This document shows positions 8,141 to 16,842 of a stretch of DNA of 50,933 nt, in pieces. A model generated the notes under the pieces. The model was not told the DNA's origin. It did no database searches and saw only the letters and a program-made list of their open reading frames with translations. A program made the translations under genes and the position numbers. Every line of letters begins with the position of its first letter. Position 1 is the first letter of the stretch. Location: NCBI GenBank assembly GCA_900543035.1, contig UQPV01000011.1, positions 1 through 50,933 on the forward strand, written 5' to 3'. The DNA is from an uncultured Solobacterium sp. (GTDB lineage: Bacteria; Bacillota_I; Bacilli_A; Erysipelotrichales; Erysipelotrichaceae).

Positions 8141-10543
8141 ATGTTAATTTCCAAAAAATGGTTAAGTCAATATATGGATCTCAGCGATCTGTCCATCGAG
8201 GAGATCGCTGAGCGCATCACCAATGCCGGACTGGAAGTGGAAGGCATCGAAAAGGGCGCGCAGGCCACCAACCTCGTCATCGGCCATGTCGAAAGCTGTG
8301 TGGACCATCCGGACAGCGATCACCTGCATGTGTGCCAGGTCGATGTCGGCAGCGATATTCGCCAGATCGTGTGCGGCGCGCCCAATGTGGCGGCGGGACA
8401 GAAGGTCATCGTGGCGCTGCCCGGGGCAAAGCTTCCCGGCGGCGAGATTAAGGAAGGCGTCATCCGCGGACAGCAGAGCAACGGCATGATCTGTTCTCTG
8501 CTGGAGCTGGGCGTCGACGCCAAGAGCCTCAACGATTCGCAGAAAGCCGGCATCGAGATCCTGGGCGAGGATGCCGAGGTCGGCAGCACAAAGGTGCTGG
8601 AGTATCTGGGGCTTGATGATGAAGTGCTGGATGTCTCCCTGACGCCGAATCGCAGCGACTGCATGGCGGCCTTTGCCATGGCCAAGGAGACCGGCGCCAT
8701 CCTCGATCGCAAGGTGACGCTGCCGGATTACCGCGGCGCATCCGCCATCGGTGCGCCGACGGCTCTGCGCGTAGCCAGCGAGAGCGAGAAATGCCCGATC
8801 TACTGCGGCAAGATCATCCGCGAGGTGACGATCAAAGAAAGCCCGAAGTGGATGAAGGAGCTGCTCATGGCCAGCAACATCAAGTCCATCAACAACGTGG
8901 TCGACATCTCCAACCTCGTCATGCTGGAGACCGGTCAGCCGCTGCACTTCTTCGATCTGAACCGCCTGGATAAGGAAGAGATCATCGTCAGGGATGATCT
9001 GCAATGCAAATACACCGCGCTGGATGAAGCGGAGTATGATATCGAGCCGGGGGATCTGATGATCACCGTAGACGGCAAGCCGGTGGCCATCGCCGGCATC
9101 ATGGGCGGAGACAACTCCAAGATCGAAGCAGATACCAAGGGCATCCTGATCGAGGCTGCCATATTCGATCACGTGAGCGTGCGCAATACATCCCGCCGTC
9201 TCAATCTGAACACGGATGCTTCCATCCGCTATCAGAAGGGCATCGAGCCGGATGCGCCGTATGCGGCGATGGACCGCGCCGTGCAGCTGCTCATCGAATA
9301 TGCGGATGCCAAAGGCATCGAGCAGACAGCATATTCCGCGCCGTGGAAAGTGGAGCAGCGCACCGTTGAGGTGAACATCGACCGCATCAACGCGCTGCTG
9401 GGCACGCAGTTTGCGGATGCGCAGATGATGGATGTGCTCACCCGCCTCGATTTTGCCCCGGTGCAGACAGGACGGCAGATCCATGTGGAGATCCCTTCAT
9501 ACCGCCAGGATATTTCCATGGAGGCGGACATCGCCGAGGAGATCATCCGCATGATCGGTTTTGACGATCTGCCCAGCACGATGCCGGTGATGCCGGCCAC
9601 GGTCGGTGCGCTGACCCCGCGTCAGCAGCTGCGCCGCCGCCTGCGCGTGCTGTTTACCGGACAGGGACTGTATGAGGCAGAAACATATACGCTGATCGGG
9701 GAAAAGGAACTGGCGGATGCCATCATGCCGCTGTCCAGCCATGTGACGCTGGCCGCGCCGATGAGCGAGGAACGCAAGATCGTACGGACGTCCATCCTGC
9801 CCAGCCTGCTGGAGAGCGCCGCTTATAATCTGGCGCGCAGCGTGAAGGACGTGCCGCTCTTCGAGATCAGCAGCGTCTATTCCCAGGACAGCACCCAGGA
9901 GCGCTTCGCGCTCGTGCTGTGCGGCGATCTGCAGAAGAACAGATGGCAGAAATTTGAGACCAAGGCCGATTTCTATACCATCAAGGGCCTGGTCGAGATG
10001 ATGCTGGAAGAGCTGGGCTATGGGGAGACCCGTGTCAGCTTCAAGGCCAACACGAAGGATACGGCGCATTTCCACCCGTATCAGAGCGCCGAGGTGTACA
10101 TCGGCAAGGACCTGCTGGGCATCTTCGGCACCATCCATCCGGACATGGCGAAAGCCTATGGGGTCAAACAGGCGGTCATGGGCGAATTCTCCATGGAAGT
10201 GCTGCTGGACAACAAGCCGGCCAAGGTGAAGTTTGAGCCGATCTCCCGTTATCCTTCCGTATCCCGCGACCTGGCATTCGTCGTGGATGCGGGCACGGCG
10301 GTCGCAGACATCATCCGCAGCATCAAGAAGTGCGGCAAGCTCGATAAGGAAAACATCATCCAGGATGTCGAGGTCTTCGATGTCTATGCGGGCGAGCATG
10401 TCGAGGAAGGCAAGAAGTCCATCGCGCTGAGCATCACGTTCCAGTCCGCCCAGCGCACGCTCAAGGATGAGGACATCAACCAGATCCATGACAAGGTGCT
10501 GGAGGCGCTGCAGAAGGAAGTCGGCGCACAGCTGAGAGCATAA
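8141..10543 (+). CDS. pheT: Phenylalanyl-tRNA synthetase beta subunit
   Basis: PheT, 800 residues, full family length. The domains in order are: an N-terminal lysine-rich segment; an EMAP-type tRNA-binding OB fold (about 40-150, with VCQVDVGSDIRQIVCGAPNV); the B3/B4 editing domain (about 210-380, with HFFDLNRLD and DGKPVAIAGIMGGDNS); the B5 domain; a catalytically inert class II-like core (about 480-690); and the C-terminal anticodon-binding domain (KFEPISRYPSVSRDLAFVVD onward). It pairs with PheS to form the active enzyme and proofreads Tyr-tRNA-Phe. GGAGGG precedes the ATG. It ends at an intrinsic terminator. Confidence 0.97.
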   Translation: MLISKKWLSQYMDLSDLSIEEIAERITNAGLEVEGIEKGAQATNLVIGHVESCVDHPDSDHLHVCQVDVGSDIRQIVCGAPNVAAGQKVIVALPGAKLPGGEIKEGVIRGQQSNGMICSLLELGVDAKSLNDSQKAGIEILGEDAEVGSTKVLEYLGLDDEVLDVSLTPNRSDCMAAFAMAKETGAILDRKVTLPDYRGASAIGAPTALRVASESEKCPIYCGKIIREVTIKESPKWMKELLMASNIKSINNVVDISNLVMLETGQPLHFFDLNRLDKEEIIVRDDLQCKYTALDEAEYDIEPGDLMITVDGKPVAIAGIMGGDNSKIEADTKGILIEAAIFDHVSVRNTSRRLNLNTDASIRYQKGIEPDAPYAAMDRAVQLLIEYADAKGIEQTAYSAPWKVEQRTVEVNIDRINALLGTQFADAQMMDVLTRLDFAPVQTGRQIHVEIPSYRQDISMEADIAEEIIRMIGFDDLPSTMPVMPATVGALTPRQQLRRRLRVLFTGQGLYEAETYTLIGEKELADAIMPLSSHVTLAAPMSEERKIVRTSILPSLLESAAYNLARSVKDVPLFEISSVYSQDSTQERFALVLCGDLQKNRWQKFETKADFYTIKGLVEMMLEELGYGETRVSFKANTKDTAHFHPYQSAEVYIGKDLLGIFGTIHPDMAKAYGVKQAVMGEFSMEVLLDNKPAKVKFEPISRYPSVSRDLAFVVDAGTAVADIIRSIKKCGKLDKENIIQDVEVFDVYAGEHVEEGKKSIALSITFQSAQRTLKDEDINQIHDKVLEALQKEVGAQLRA

Positions 10544-10558
10544 GAACAGCTGAATGTC

Positions 10559-10593
10559 AGCGGGCAGAGGGAAGACCTCGCCCGCTTTTTTCG
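10559..10593 (+). terminator. pheST terminator
   Basis: An AGCGGGC...GCCCGCT stem is followed by a run of T, 15 bases after the pheT stop. Confidence 0.85.
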
Positions 10594-10610
10594 CTGATGC
10601 GCAGGGAATG

Positions 10611-10637
10611 AAAAAAAAGCACGGCGGGATGCCGTGC
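10611..10637 (-). terminator. Terminator of the hemolysin III gene
   Basis: A GCACGGC / GCCGTGC stem is preceded on the plus strand by eight A, which gives a U-run on the minus strand. Confidence 0.85.
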
Positions 10638-10644
10638 GCGGTGC

Positions 10645-11379
10645 TCAGACGAGCAGGAACATGACGATGAAGTGGCAAAGGCTGCCGCCCATCACGAACA
10701 GATGGAAGATCTCATGACTGCCGAAGCATGGATGGCGGTCATTGAAGATGGACAGCTTCAAGGCATAGATGACGCCGCCGATGGTGTAGATGATGCCGCC
10801 GGCCAGCAGCCAGCCGAACTGTGCGGCGCTCAGGTTGTTCCACAGCTGCGGGAAGGCCAGGATGCAGACCCAGCCCATGCCGATATACAGCACGGAGGAT
10901 ACCCATTTTGGGCAGTAGACCCAGAACAGCTTGAGGATCATGCCGGCGGCGGCGATGCCCCAGACCAGCGCGAGCAGCACTTTGCCGATGCCCTCCCACA
11001 GCGTGAGCATGCACACCGGCGTATAGCTGCCGGCGATCAGCACGAAGATCATCATGTGGTCGATCTTCTTGCGCAGCGTCTGCGCCTTTTCTGATCCATG
11101 GAAAGCGTGATAGCATGTGCTGGCCGCATACAGCGCCATCATGCTCAAAGAGAATACGCTCATCGCGATGACCTTGCGGATGTCGCCGCTGTGTATGGCG
11201 AGCGAGATCAGCGGGATGGCAGCGATGAAGCTCAGCACGAAGCCGATGCCGTGGGTGATCGCGCTGCCAGGATCCTTGATGCGGCGCAGGACATCGGGTT
11301 TCTGCCGCTGTCCGTGTGTGGAAGGAAACAGCTGCGGCTGCATGCAGAATGCTGCGGAAGAATGGTTGATATTTTTCAT
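10645..11379 (-). CDS. Hemolysin III / PAQR-family membrane protein
   Basis: This 244-residue protein has seven predicted membrane helices. Family marks are DPGSAITHGIGF before helix 1, the YHAFHGSEK loop, and the C-terminal GSHEIFHLFVMGGSLCHF with its conserved histidines, which form the zinc site of PAQR proteins. Bacterial members (YqfA/hemolysin III) are named after a cytolytic activity seen in Bacillus cereus; their usual role is uncertain and may concern membrane lipid homeostasis. The ATG at 11379 has GAGGAGG upstream. A perfect inverted repeat between promoter and start suggests repressor control. Confidence 0.9.
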   Translation of the reverse strand: MKNINHSSAAFCMQPQLFPSTHGQRQKPDVLRRIKDPGSAITHGIGFVLSFIAAIPLISLAIHSGDIRKVIAMSVFSLSMMALYAASTCYHAFHGSEKAQTLRKKIDHMMIFVLIAGSYTPVCMLTLWEGIGKVLLALVWGIAAAGMILKLFWVYCPKWVSSVLYIGMGWVCILAFPQLWNNLSAAQFGWLLAGGIIYTIGGVIYALKLSIFNDRHPCFGSHEIFHLFVMGGSLCHFIVMFLLV

Positions 11380-11413
11380 GAGATATACCTCCTCGGTTTT
11401 AAAATTACAGAAT

Positions 11414-11430
11414 CTAGTTTTTAAAACTAG
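11414..11430. promoter_or_regulatory. Palindromic operator candidate upstream of hemolysin III gene
   Basis: CTAGTTTT-T-AAAACTAG is a perfect palindrome with 8-base arms. It sits between a minus-strand TATAAT-like box (11448-11453) and the ribosome binding site, where a bound repressor would block transcription. The cognate regulator is not identified. Confidence 0.55.
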
Positions 11431-11500
11431 TTCTTCTGATGTCTTCATTATATAGCATATTCAGAAAAATGCAAGGAGGTTCACCTTTTTTTCAGCCATG

Positions 11501-11541
11501 AAAAAAAAGACCAGCGATCCCGGCTTGCGGGCTCTGGTCTT
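11501..11541 (-). terminator. Terminator of the leucyl aminopeptidase gene
   Basis: An AAGACCAG (11507-11514) / CTGGTCTT (11534-11541) stem is flanked by eight A on the plus strand, the U-run of the leftward transcript. Confidence 0.85.
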
Positions 11542-11548
11542 GATCGGC

Positions 11549-12961
11549 CTATGATCGGGCGAGCAGATGGACGAGCGTTTCGATCATGACGCCGGAAGCG
11601 CCTTTCTGGGCATAGGCACAGCCTTTTTCGGTCTCCGCGGATCCAGCGATGTCCAGATGGATCCACGGCGTGCCTTCCGGGACGAATTCTTCCAGGAATG
11701 CCGCGGCCAGGCTGCTGCCGCCGTCGGCCTTGGGGACGGCGTTGACCAGGTCTGCCACGCTGCTGCAGTGCAGGGCGTCATGGAACGCACGGTCGACAGG
11801 CAGGCGCCAGATCGCTTCTCCGCAGGCATCCGCGGATCGGTTCAGCGCGTCGAAGAAGACGTCGTCGTTAGAGAAGACGCCGGTGTAGCGTTCGCCCAGC
11901 GCCGTCACGCAGGCGCCGGTGAGCGTCGCCATGTCGATGATGCGCGCAGCATGATGTCCCACAGCGTAGGTGATGGCGTCGCACAGGACGAGGCGTCCTT
12001 CGGCATCGGTGTTGGTGATCTCTACGCGCTTGCCGCTGAGGGTGACGATCACATCATCCACGGTATAGCCCTCTGGGCCGACTTTGTTTTCCGCCGCGGC
12101 GATGACGGCGATCAGGTTTTGTTTCAGCTTCAGGCGGGCGGCGAGCTCCAGGGTGCACAGCGCGGCTGCGGCGCCGCACATGTCATACTTCATGCCGCTC
12201 ATGGATGTGCGCGGCTTGAGACAGTATCCGCCGCTGTCAAAGGTGATGCCTTTGCCGACCAGGGCGGTAAAGGGCGCATCGCCATTGCCTTGATAGGTGA
12301 TGCAGATGAGGCGCGGTCCCACGCTCGAGCCGCTGCCGACCGCGAGCAGGGCGCCGGCGCCGATGGCGCGCAGCGCATCGGCATCCAGGATCTCGATGGG
12401 CAGCGAAAGCGCCTCGGCGGTCTTTCGGCATTCTGCCGCCAAAGCATCCGGCCGCATCAGGTTGGCGGGCGTATTGCCCAGATCGCGCGCATGCACGACG
12501 CATCTTCCGATGGTCTCTCCCTCCTGCAGGCTGTCGGCGATGTCCAGATCGCTGGCGGCGGCGACCTGCATCGGCGCTTTTCCATAGCGGTAGGTGCTGT
12601 ATGCCGCCGCAAGGCCCAGCGCGCGGGCGGCCTCATGCAGATCGAGCCTGCCGCAGACCATGCTGTCCATCCATACGCAGCATTCCTCTTCGCAGGCATA
12701 CAGGGCGCTGCCCAGACAGCGCTTGGCCTTGCCGTAAGTGATCTCTGCGCGCCTTCCCAGGCCGGCGAAGATCAGCGTTGGGACAGCGATGCGCCCCAGG
12801 GTGCTCAGCCGCTGGATCTTTCCTTCCCTGCCTGTTTCCTCATGGGCAAAATCATAGCCGAGCGCGTCGCAGATCGATGCGGGCACGGCGTCGTCTTCAT
12901 AGACGGGAACGATCAGGACACGCGTCTGACGCAGCGCTTCCTGAAGTGTAATTGTTTTCAT
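11549..12961 (-). CDS. pepA: Leucyl aminopeptidase, M17 family
   Basis: This 470-residue cytosolic metallo-aminopeptidase removes N-terminal residues from peptides. The N-terminal half is the variable M17 regulatory domain. The C-terminal catalytic half has VGKGITFDSGGYCLKP (metal-binding Lys and Asp), MKYDMCGAAAAL and the family signature NTDAEGRLVLCDA, with the metal-binding Asp and Glu and catalytic Arg. M17 enzymes are usually di-zinc or di-manganese hexamers. I take the second ATG, at 12961, because AAGG lies six bases upstream of it but abuts the ATG at 12967. The gene is monocistronic with its own terminator. Confidence 0.93.
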   Translation of the reverse strand: MKTITLQEALRQTRVLIVPVYEDDAVPASICDALGYDFAHEETGREGKIQRLSTLGRIAVPTLIFAGLGRRAEITYGKAKRCLGSALYACEEECCVWMDSMVCGRLDLHEAARALGLAAAYSTYRYGKAPMQVAAASDLDIADSLQEGETIGRCVVHARDLGNTPANLMRPDALAAECRKTAEALSLPIEILDADALRAIGAGALLAVGSGSSVGPRLICITYQGNGDAPFTALVGKGITFDSGGYCLKPRTSMSGMKYDMCGAAAALCTLELAARLKLKQNLIAVIAAAENKVGPEGYTVDDVIVTLSGKRVEITNTDAEGRLVLCDAITYAVGHHAARIIDMATLTGACVTALGERYTGVFSNDDVFFDALNRSADACGEAIWRLPVDRAFHDALHCSSVADLVNAVPKADGGSSLAAAFLEEFVPEGTPWIHLDIAGSAETEKGCAYAQKGASGVMIETLVHLLARS

Positions 12962-13134
12962 GATCATCCTTCTTTCTATCCGTCATTATAGCATGATTTA
13001 TACAAGATGAAAGTAAAAGACTGATGTGCTTTCATCCGAATGTAAATTTTTCAATCTGTTGCATTTTCTGCTTCGTTTTTCATCCAGTGTGTTATAATAA
13101 ATTTACGTCGAAAAAGAAACAGGAGGGTGACAAG

Positions 13135-13725
13135 ATGATGATCTATATCGTGAGACACGGAGAGACCCAGTGGAATGCGGACGGGCGCATTCAGGGACGA
13201 AGGGATATCGAACTGAATGAAAACGGACGAAGACAGGCTGAGGCTGCCGCAGAGGCACTGCGCGGAAAGAGCTTTCAGGCGCTGATCACTTCGCCGCTGT
13301 CGAGAGCGAAACAGACGGGCGCCATTCTGGCGCAGTTTGCGCAGATCGCAGAAGTGCGCGAAGACGCACGCATCGTAGAGCGTGATTTCGGAGAGCTGGA
13401 CGGCGCGCGCTTTACCGAGGATGTCCGTCACCGCCTGTATCAGGAAAAGGTGCAGGGGGCCGAGAGCCTGGAAGAAGTCGCTGCGCGCATGGCCGAGGCG
13501 TTTGATGAGTATGTGCAGCAGTATGACGGGGATATCCTCGTCGTCTCTCACGGCGCGGCGATCACGGCGCTGCTCAAACGGCTGGATCCGCAGCTGCAGC
13601 GGATGCATGTGCACCTGAACAATGCCAGCTTCTCTTTGCTGGAGTGGAAGGACGGCGCGTTCACCGTCATCAATTACAACCTGGATGCCGCTTATCTCAA
13701 CGGCGGGGAGGACGATGACGAATGA
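13135..13725 (+). CDS. Histidine phosphatase (phosphoglycerate mutase-like)
   Basis: This 196-residue protein of the branch-2 histidine phosphatase family begins MMIYIVRHGETQWN, where the His of RHG is the phospho-acceptor. ITSPLSRAKQTG supplies the second phosphate-binding Arg, RIVERDFGELDG the acid/base Glu region, and VVSHGAA the second His. Members include cofactor-dependent phosphoglycerate mutase, alpha-ribazole phosphatase and broad-range phosphatases; this short form is more likely a phosphatase than a glycolytic mutase. AGGAGGGTGA precedes the start, and the long upstream open frame is not coding. It overlaps the following Cof phosphatase by four bases (ATGA). Confidence 0.9.
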   Translation: MMIYIVRHGETQWNADGRIQGRRDIELNENGRRQAEAAAEALRGKSFQALITSPLSRAKQTGAILAQFAQIAEVREDARIVERDFGELDGARFTEDVRHRLYQEKVQGAESLEEVAARMAEAFDEYVQQYDGDILVVSHGAAITALLKRLDPQLQRMHVHLNNASFSLLEWKDGAFTVINYNLDAAYLNGGEDDDE

Positions 13726-14531
13726 TCCGGCTGATCGTCTGCGACCTGGATGAGACGCTGCTGGACAGCGAAAAAAACGTATCGGAAAACAACCGGGCGG
13801 CCATCCGCGAATTCGAGGCGCGCGGCGGGCTCTTCGTGCCCTGCACCGGGCGCATCTACACGAGCCTGGAGCGCACGCTGAGCCAGCTGGATGCGCTGGG
13901 GAAAGCGGGGCATTATGTCATTTCCACCAACGGCGCGCTGATCTCTGAAAACTGCGGGCGCGTCTGTTGTTCGAAGGGCGTCCCTGCGGACAAGGTGCAG
14001 GCGCTCATCGCCCATGCCCGCGCAAACGGCATGGGGGTGGAAGTATTCGCCGAGGACGGCACGCTTTATTATGAGGCGATCGACGCACGCGAGCTGCGCG
14101 ATCTGCCGCTGTTTGTCGATGACCCGCTCTCGCTGCCTGAGGATGTCTCCTTCCTGCGGGATGTCGGCGTGGCCAAGCTGCTTTATGAGCGCTGGGACAT
14201 GCCGTATCTGAAGCAGTTCGCTCAGCAGATGGATCCGGCGCTGAAGGAGGGGCTGGAGATCAGCTTTTCCTCGGACCGCTATATCGAGATCAATGCCGCG
14301 GGCGTGAACAAAGGAGAGGGATTGCGGATGCTGGCAGAGATGCTGTCGATCGACATGGCGCAGACCATGGCGATCGGCGACAACTTCAACGATCTGGAGA
14401 TGATCCGCGCCGCCGGCATCGGCGTGGCGGTGGCCAATGCGCCCGAGGAGATCCGCGCGGCGGCCGACATCGTGCTGCAGGCCGATCATGAACATGACGC
14501 GGTGGCGGAAGCCATCAGACAATATGCCTGA
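13722..14531 (+). CDS. Cof-type HAD-IIB phosphatase
   Basis: This 269-residue protein begins MIRLIVCDLDETLLDSEKN, with the DxD nucleophile motif. It continues with a type IIB cap, motif II within YVISTNGALI, and C-terminal motifs III and IV (NKGEGLRMLAEMLSI and AIGDNFNDLEMI). Cof-type enzymes dephosphorylate sugar phosphates, flavin mononucleotide or pyridoxal phosphate; the substrate cannot be told from the sequence. Its start overlaps the stop of the histidine phosphatase gene, so two phosphatases are translated together. Confidence 0.92.
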   Translation: MIRLIVCDLDETLLDSEKNVSENNRAAIREFEARGGLFVPCTGRIYTSLERTLSQLDALGKAGHYVISTNGALISENCGRVCCSKGVPADKVQALIAHARANGMGVEVFAEDGTLYYEAIDARELRDLPLFVDDPLSLPEDVSFLRDVGVAKLLYERWDMPYLKQFAQQMDPALKEGLEISFSSDRYIEINAAGVNKGEGLRMLAEMLSIDMAQTMAIGDNFNDLEMIRAAGIGVAVANAPEEIRAAADIVLQADHEHDAVAEAIRQYA

Positions 14532-14559
14532 GGAGGGATCTGCGGATCCTTCTTTTTTT
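14531..14559 (+). terminator. Terminator after Cof phosphatase gene
   Basis: A ten-pair stem (14531-14540 with 14545-14554, two wobble pairs and a TGCG loop) runs into a T tract. Confidence 0.75.
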
Positions 14560-14627
14560 ATGGAGAATCAGGTGATTTTCGATCGGAAATTGTGATATGA
14601 TAAACAGAGAAGCTTAGAGGTATTGAT

Positions 14628-14954
14628 ATGCGGAAAAGAACAGATTTTTTCAGAATTGAGATGCTGGCGCTGAAGAGCCTGACCCGCGGGGACCGCTATG
14701 GTTATGAGATCTCTCAGGAGATCGCCCGGCGCACGGGGAACTTCTTTCGGCTCAGAGAAGGGATCCTGTATCCGGTCTTATACCGGCTGGAAGACAATGG
14801 CTACATCAGCAGCACGAAGAAGAATACGTCTGTCCGTCAGGTCAAGGTGTACTATCATCTGGAGGAGAAGGGCAGGACGTATCTGGACACATTGTACGAT
14901 TATTACCGAAGATCGGTCGCCTGTATCGATCAGTTCATGGAAGAAGAGGAGTGA
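14628..14954 (+). CDS. PadR-family transcriptional regulator
   Basis: This 108-residue winged-helix protein has the PadR pattern: FFRIEMLALKSL, then GDRYGYEISQEIARRTG (recognition region), LREGILYPVLYRLEDNGYI and a YYHLEEKGRTYL wing, ending in a short dimerisation helix. PadR proteins usually repress efflux or stress genes and respond to small molecules. The next gene pair, 150 bases downstream beyond a terminator, is a heterodimeric drug-type ABC exporter. This is the arrangement of LmrR-LmrCD in Lactococcus, so control of that exporter is a good inference. Confidence 0.9.
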   Translation: MRKRTDFFRIEMLALKSLTRGDRYGYEISQEIARRTGNFFRLREGILYPVLYRLEDNGYISSTKKNTSVRQVKVYYHLEEKGRTYLDTLYDYYRRSVACIDQFMEEEE

Positions 14955-14959
14955 AAGCG

Positions 14960-14990
14960 CCGGGACGATGTTCATCATCGTCCTGGTTTT
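14960..14990 (+). terminator. Terminator between padR-like gene and exporter
   Basis: CCGGGACGATG (14960-14970) pairs with CATCGTCCTGG (14976-14986) and is followed by TTTT. The exporter therefore probably has its own promoter. Confidence 0.8.
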
Positions 14991-15108
14991 CTTTCGCTGC
15001 ATGTGGAATGTTCACGCTTCTTTCACAAAGCGCTGCTGCCCTCTGTTTATCTTTGTCGAGATATGATAGAATGGAGCGGATAGTCGAAAGGGAAGAGGTG
15101 AGGAAAGA

Positions 15109-16842
15109 ATGAAACTGATCTTACATTACATGAAACGCTACAAATGGCTGGTGCTGCTCAACATCTTATCGGTGTTTGGGTTCGCGCTGGTGGAGCTGGG
15201 CATTCCGACGATGGTCTCGAACATGATCGATGAAGGGGTGCTGCGGCAGGACAAGGGGTATCTGCTGCAAAGCGGCGCGGTGATCGCGGTGATCTCGCTC
15301 ATCGGCGTGTGCGGGACGATCCTGCTGGGGTATTGCTGCGCGAAGATCTCGACGGCGGTGACCCGCGACATCCGCAACGATGTGTTCGCTAAGGTGCAGT
15401 CGTTTTCCCATGCGGAGATGAACCGGTTCGGCGTTTCTTCTCTGATCACGCGGACGAATAACGACGCGTTTCAGATCTTGACCTTCATGAATGTCATCCT
15501 GCGTACGGCGCTGCTGACGCCGGTCATGATCGTGGTGAGCTTTGCGCTGACCATCAGCTCGAGCCTGGATCTTTCCTTGATCATCGCGTCCACCGTGCCG
15601 ATCATCGTCATCGGCGTCGTGGCCGTGGGCAAGGCATCCGCGCCGATCAGCGAGCGCCAGCAGGGGTCGTTAGACCGGCTGAACCGGATCTTCCGAGAGA
15701 ATCTGACCGGCATCCGGGTCATCCGCTCTTTTAACAACGACAGCCATGAGACCGAGCGCTTCGACCGGGAAAACCGCTTTTACATGAAGCAGTCCCGCAG
15801 CTTGTTCAAGCTGATGTCGTCGACCGAGCCGGTGTTCTTTTTGGTGATGAACCTGGCGGCGCTGGCCATCTATTATGTGGCAGCCGGCATGATCGACGCG
15901 AACATCCTGCAGGTGGGCAAGCTGGTGGCCTTCATGGAATATCTGTTCCATGCGATGCTGTCGGTGATGCTGTTCTGCACGGTGTTCATGATGTATCCGC
16001 GCGCCAGCGTATCGGCCAAGCGTATCCAGGCCGTCCTGGACACGGCGCCCAGCGTCACTTCTCCATCGGATCCCCAGCCTCTTGGCGACATCGAGGAGAT
16101 CACCTTCGATCATGTGACCTTCGTTTACCCGGATGGGGAAGAAGCGGTGCTCAAGGATGTGAGCTTCACGGTGCGCAAAGGCGAGACGATCGCGTTCATC
16201 GGCTCGACCGGTTCGGGCAAGAGCACGCTCGTGTCGCTGGTGCCCCGCTTCTATGATGTCAGCGATGGCACGGTGCGCATCAATCAGAAGGATGTGCGGG
16301 AATATGACTTGCAGCAGCTGCGCGCCAAGATCGGCTATGTGGCCCAGAAGGCTGTGCTGTTTCGCGGCAGCATCGCCGACAATATCCGCTTCGGCAAGAA
16401 GGATGCCGATGAGGCGGAGCTTACGCATGCGGCTGAGGTGGCGCAGGCGGCCGCGTTCATCCAAGAGAAGCCGCATCGCTTCGATGAGCGCATCGTGGAG
16501 GGGGCGACCAATGTGTCCGGCGGACAGAAGCAGCGACTGTCCATCGCCCGCGCCCTGGTGCGCCGCCCGCAGATCTATATCTATGACGATTCCTTTTCCG
16601 CGCTGGATTTTGCGACGGATGCCAAGCTGCGCAAGGAGCTGAAGAAGGAAGTGAAGGATTCCATCATGATGATCGTGGCGCAGCGTGTGTCCACGATCAT
16701 GGATGCGGACCGCATCGTGGTGCTCGATGAAGGCAAGGTGGCCGGCATCGGCACACACAGCGAATTGCTGAAGAGCTGTCAGATCTATCATGAGATCGCG
16801 GCTTCTCAGCTGAGCGAGGAGGAACTGGCTTATGGAAAATAA
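15109..16842 (+). CDS. Heterodimeric ABC exporter, subunit with degenerate ATP site residues
   Basis: A 577-residue half-transporter: an N-terminal six-helix membrane domain (about 1-310) and a C-terminal nucleotide-binding domain. Walker A is GSTGSGKST and the signature is NVSGGQKQRL (near canonical). Walker B is IYIYDDSFSALD, with Asp instead of the catalytic Glu. The H-loop is IVAQRVSTIMDAD, with Gln instead of His. These changes are typical of one subunit of heterodimeric exporters such as TM287/288, LmrCD and BmrCD, which have one inactive ATP site. It overlaps the partner gene by 11 bases. The substrate is unknown; drugs, lipids or peptides are usual. Confidence 0.93.
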   Translation: MKLILHYMKRYKWLVLLNILSVFGFALVELGIPTMVSNMIDEGVLRQDKGYLLQSGAVIAVISLIGVCGTILLGYCCAKISTAVTRDIRNDVFAKVQSFSHAEMNRFGVSSLITRTNNDAFQILTFMNVILRTALLTPVMIVVSFALTISSSLDLSLIIASTVPIIVIGVVAVGKASAPISERQQGSLDRLNRIFRENLTGIRVIRSFNNDSHETERFDRENRFYMKQSRSLFKLMSSTEPVFFLVMNLAALAIYYVAAGMIDANILQVGKLVAFMEYLFHAMLSVMLFCTVFMMYPRASVSAKRIQAVLDTAPSVTSPSDPQPLGDIEEITFDHVTFVYPDGEEAVLKDVSFTVRKGETIAFIGSTGSGKSTLVSLVPRFYDVSDGTVRINQKDVREYDLQQLRAKIGYVAQKAVLFRGSIADNIRFGKKDADEAELTHAAEVAQAAAFIQEKPHRFDERIVEGATNVSGGQKQRLSIARALVRRPQIYIYDDSFSALDFATDAKLRKELKKEVKDSIMMIVAQRVSTIMDADRIVVLDEGKVAGIGTHSELLKSCQIYHEIAASQLSEEELAYGK

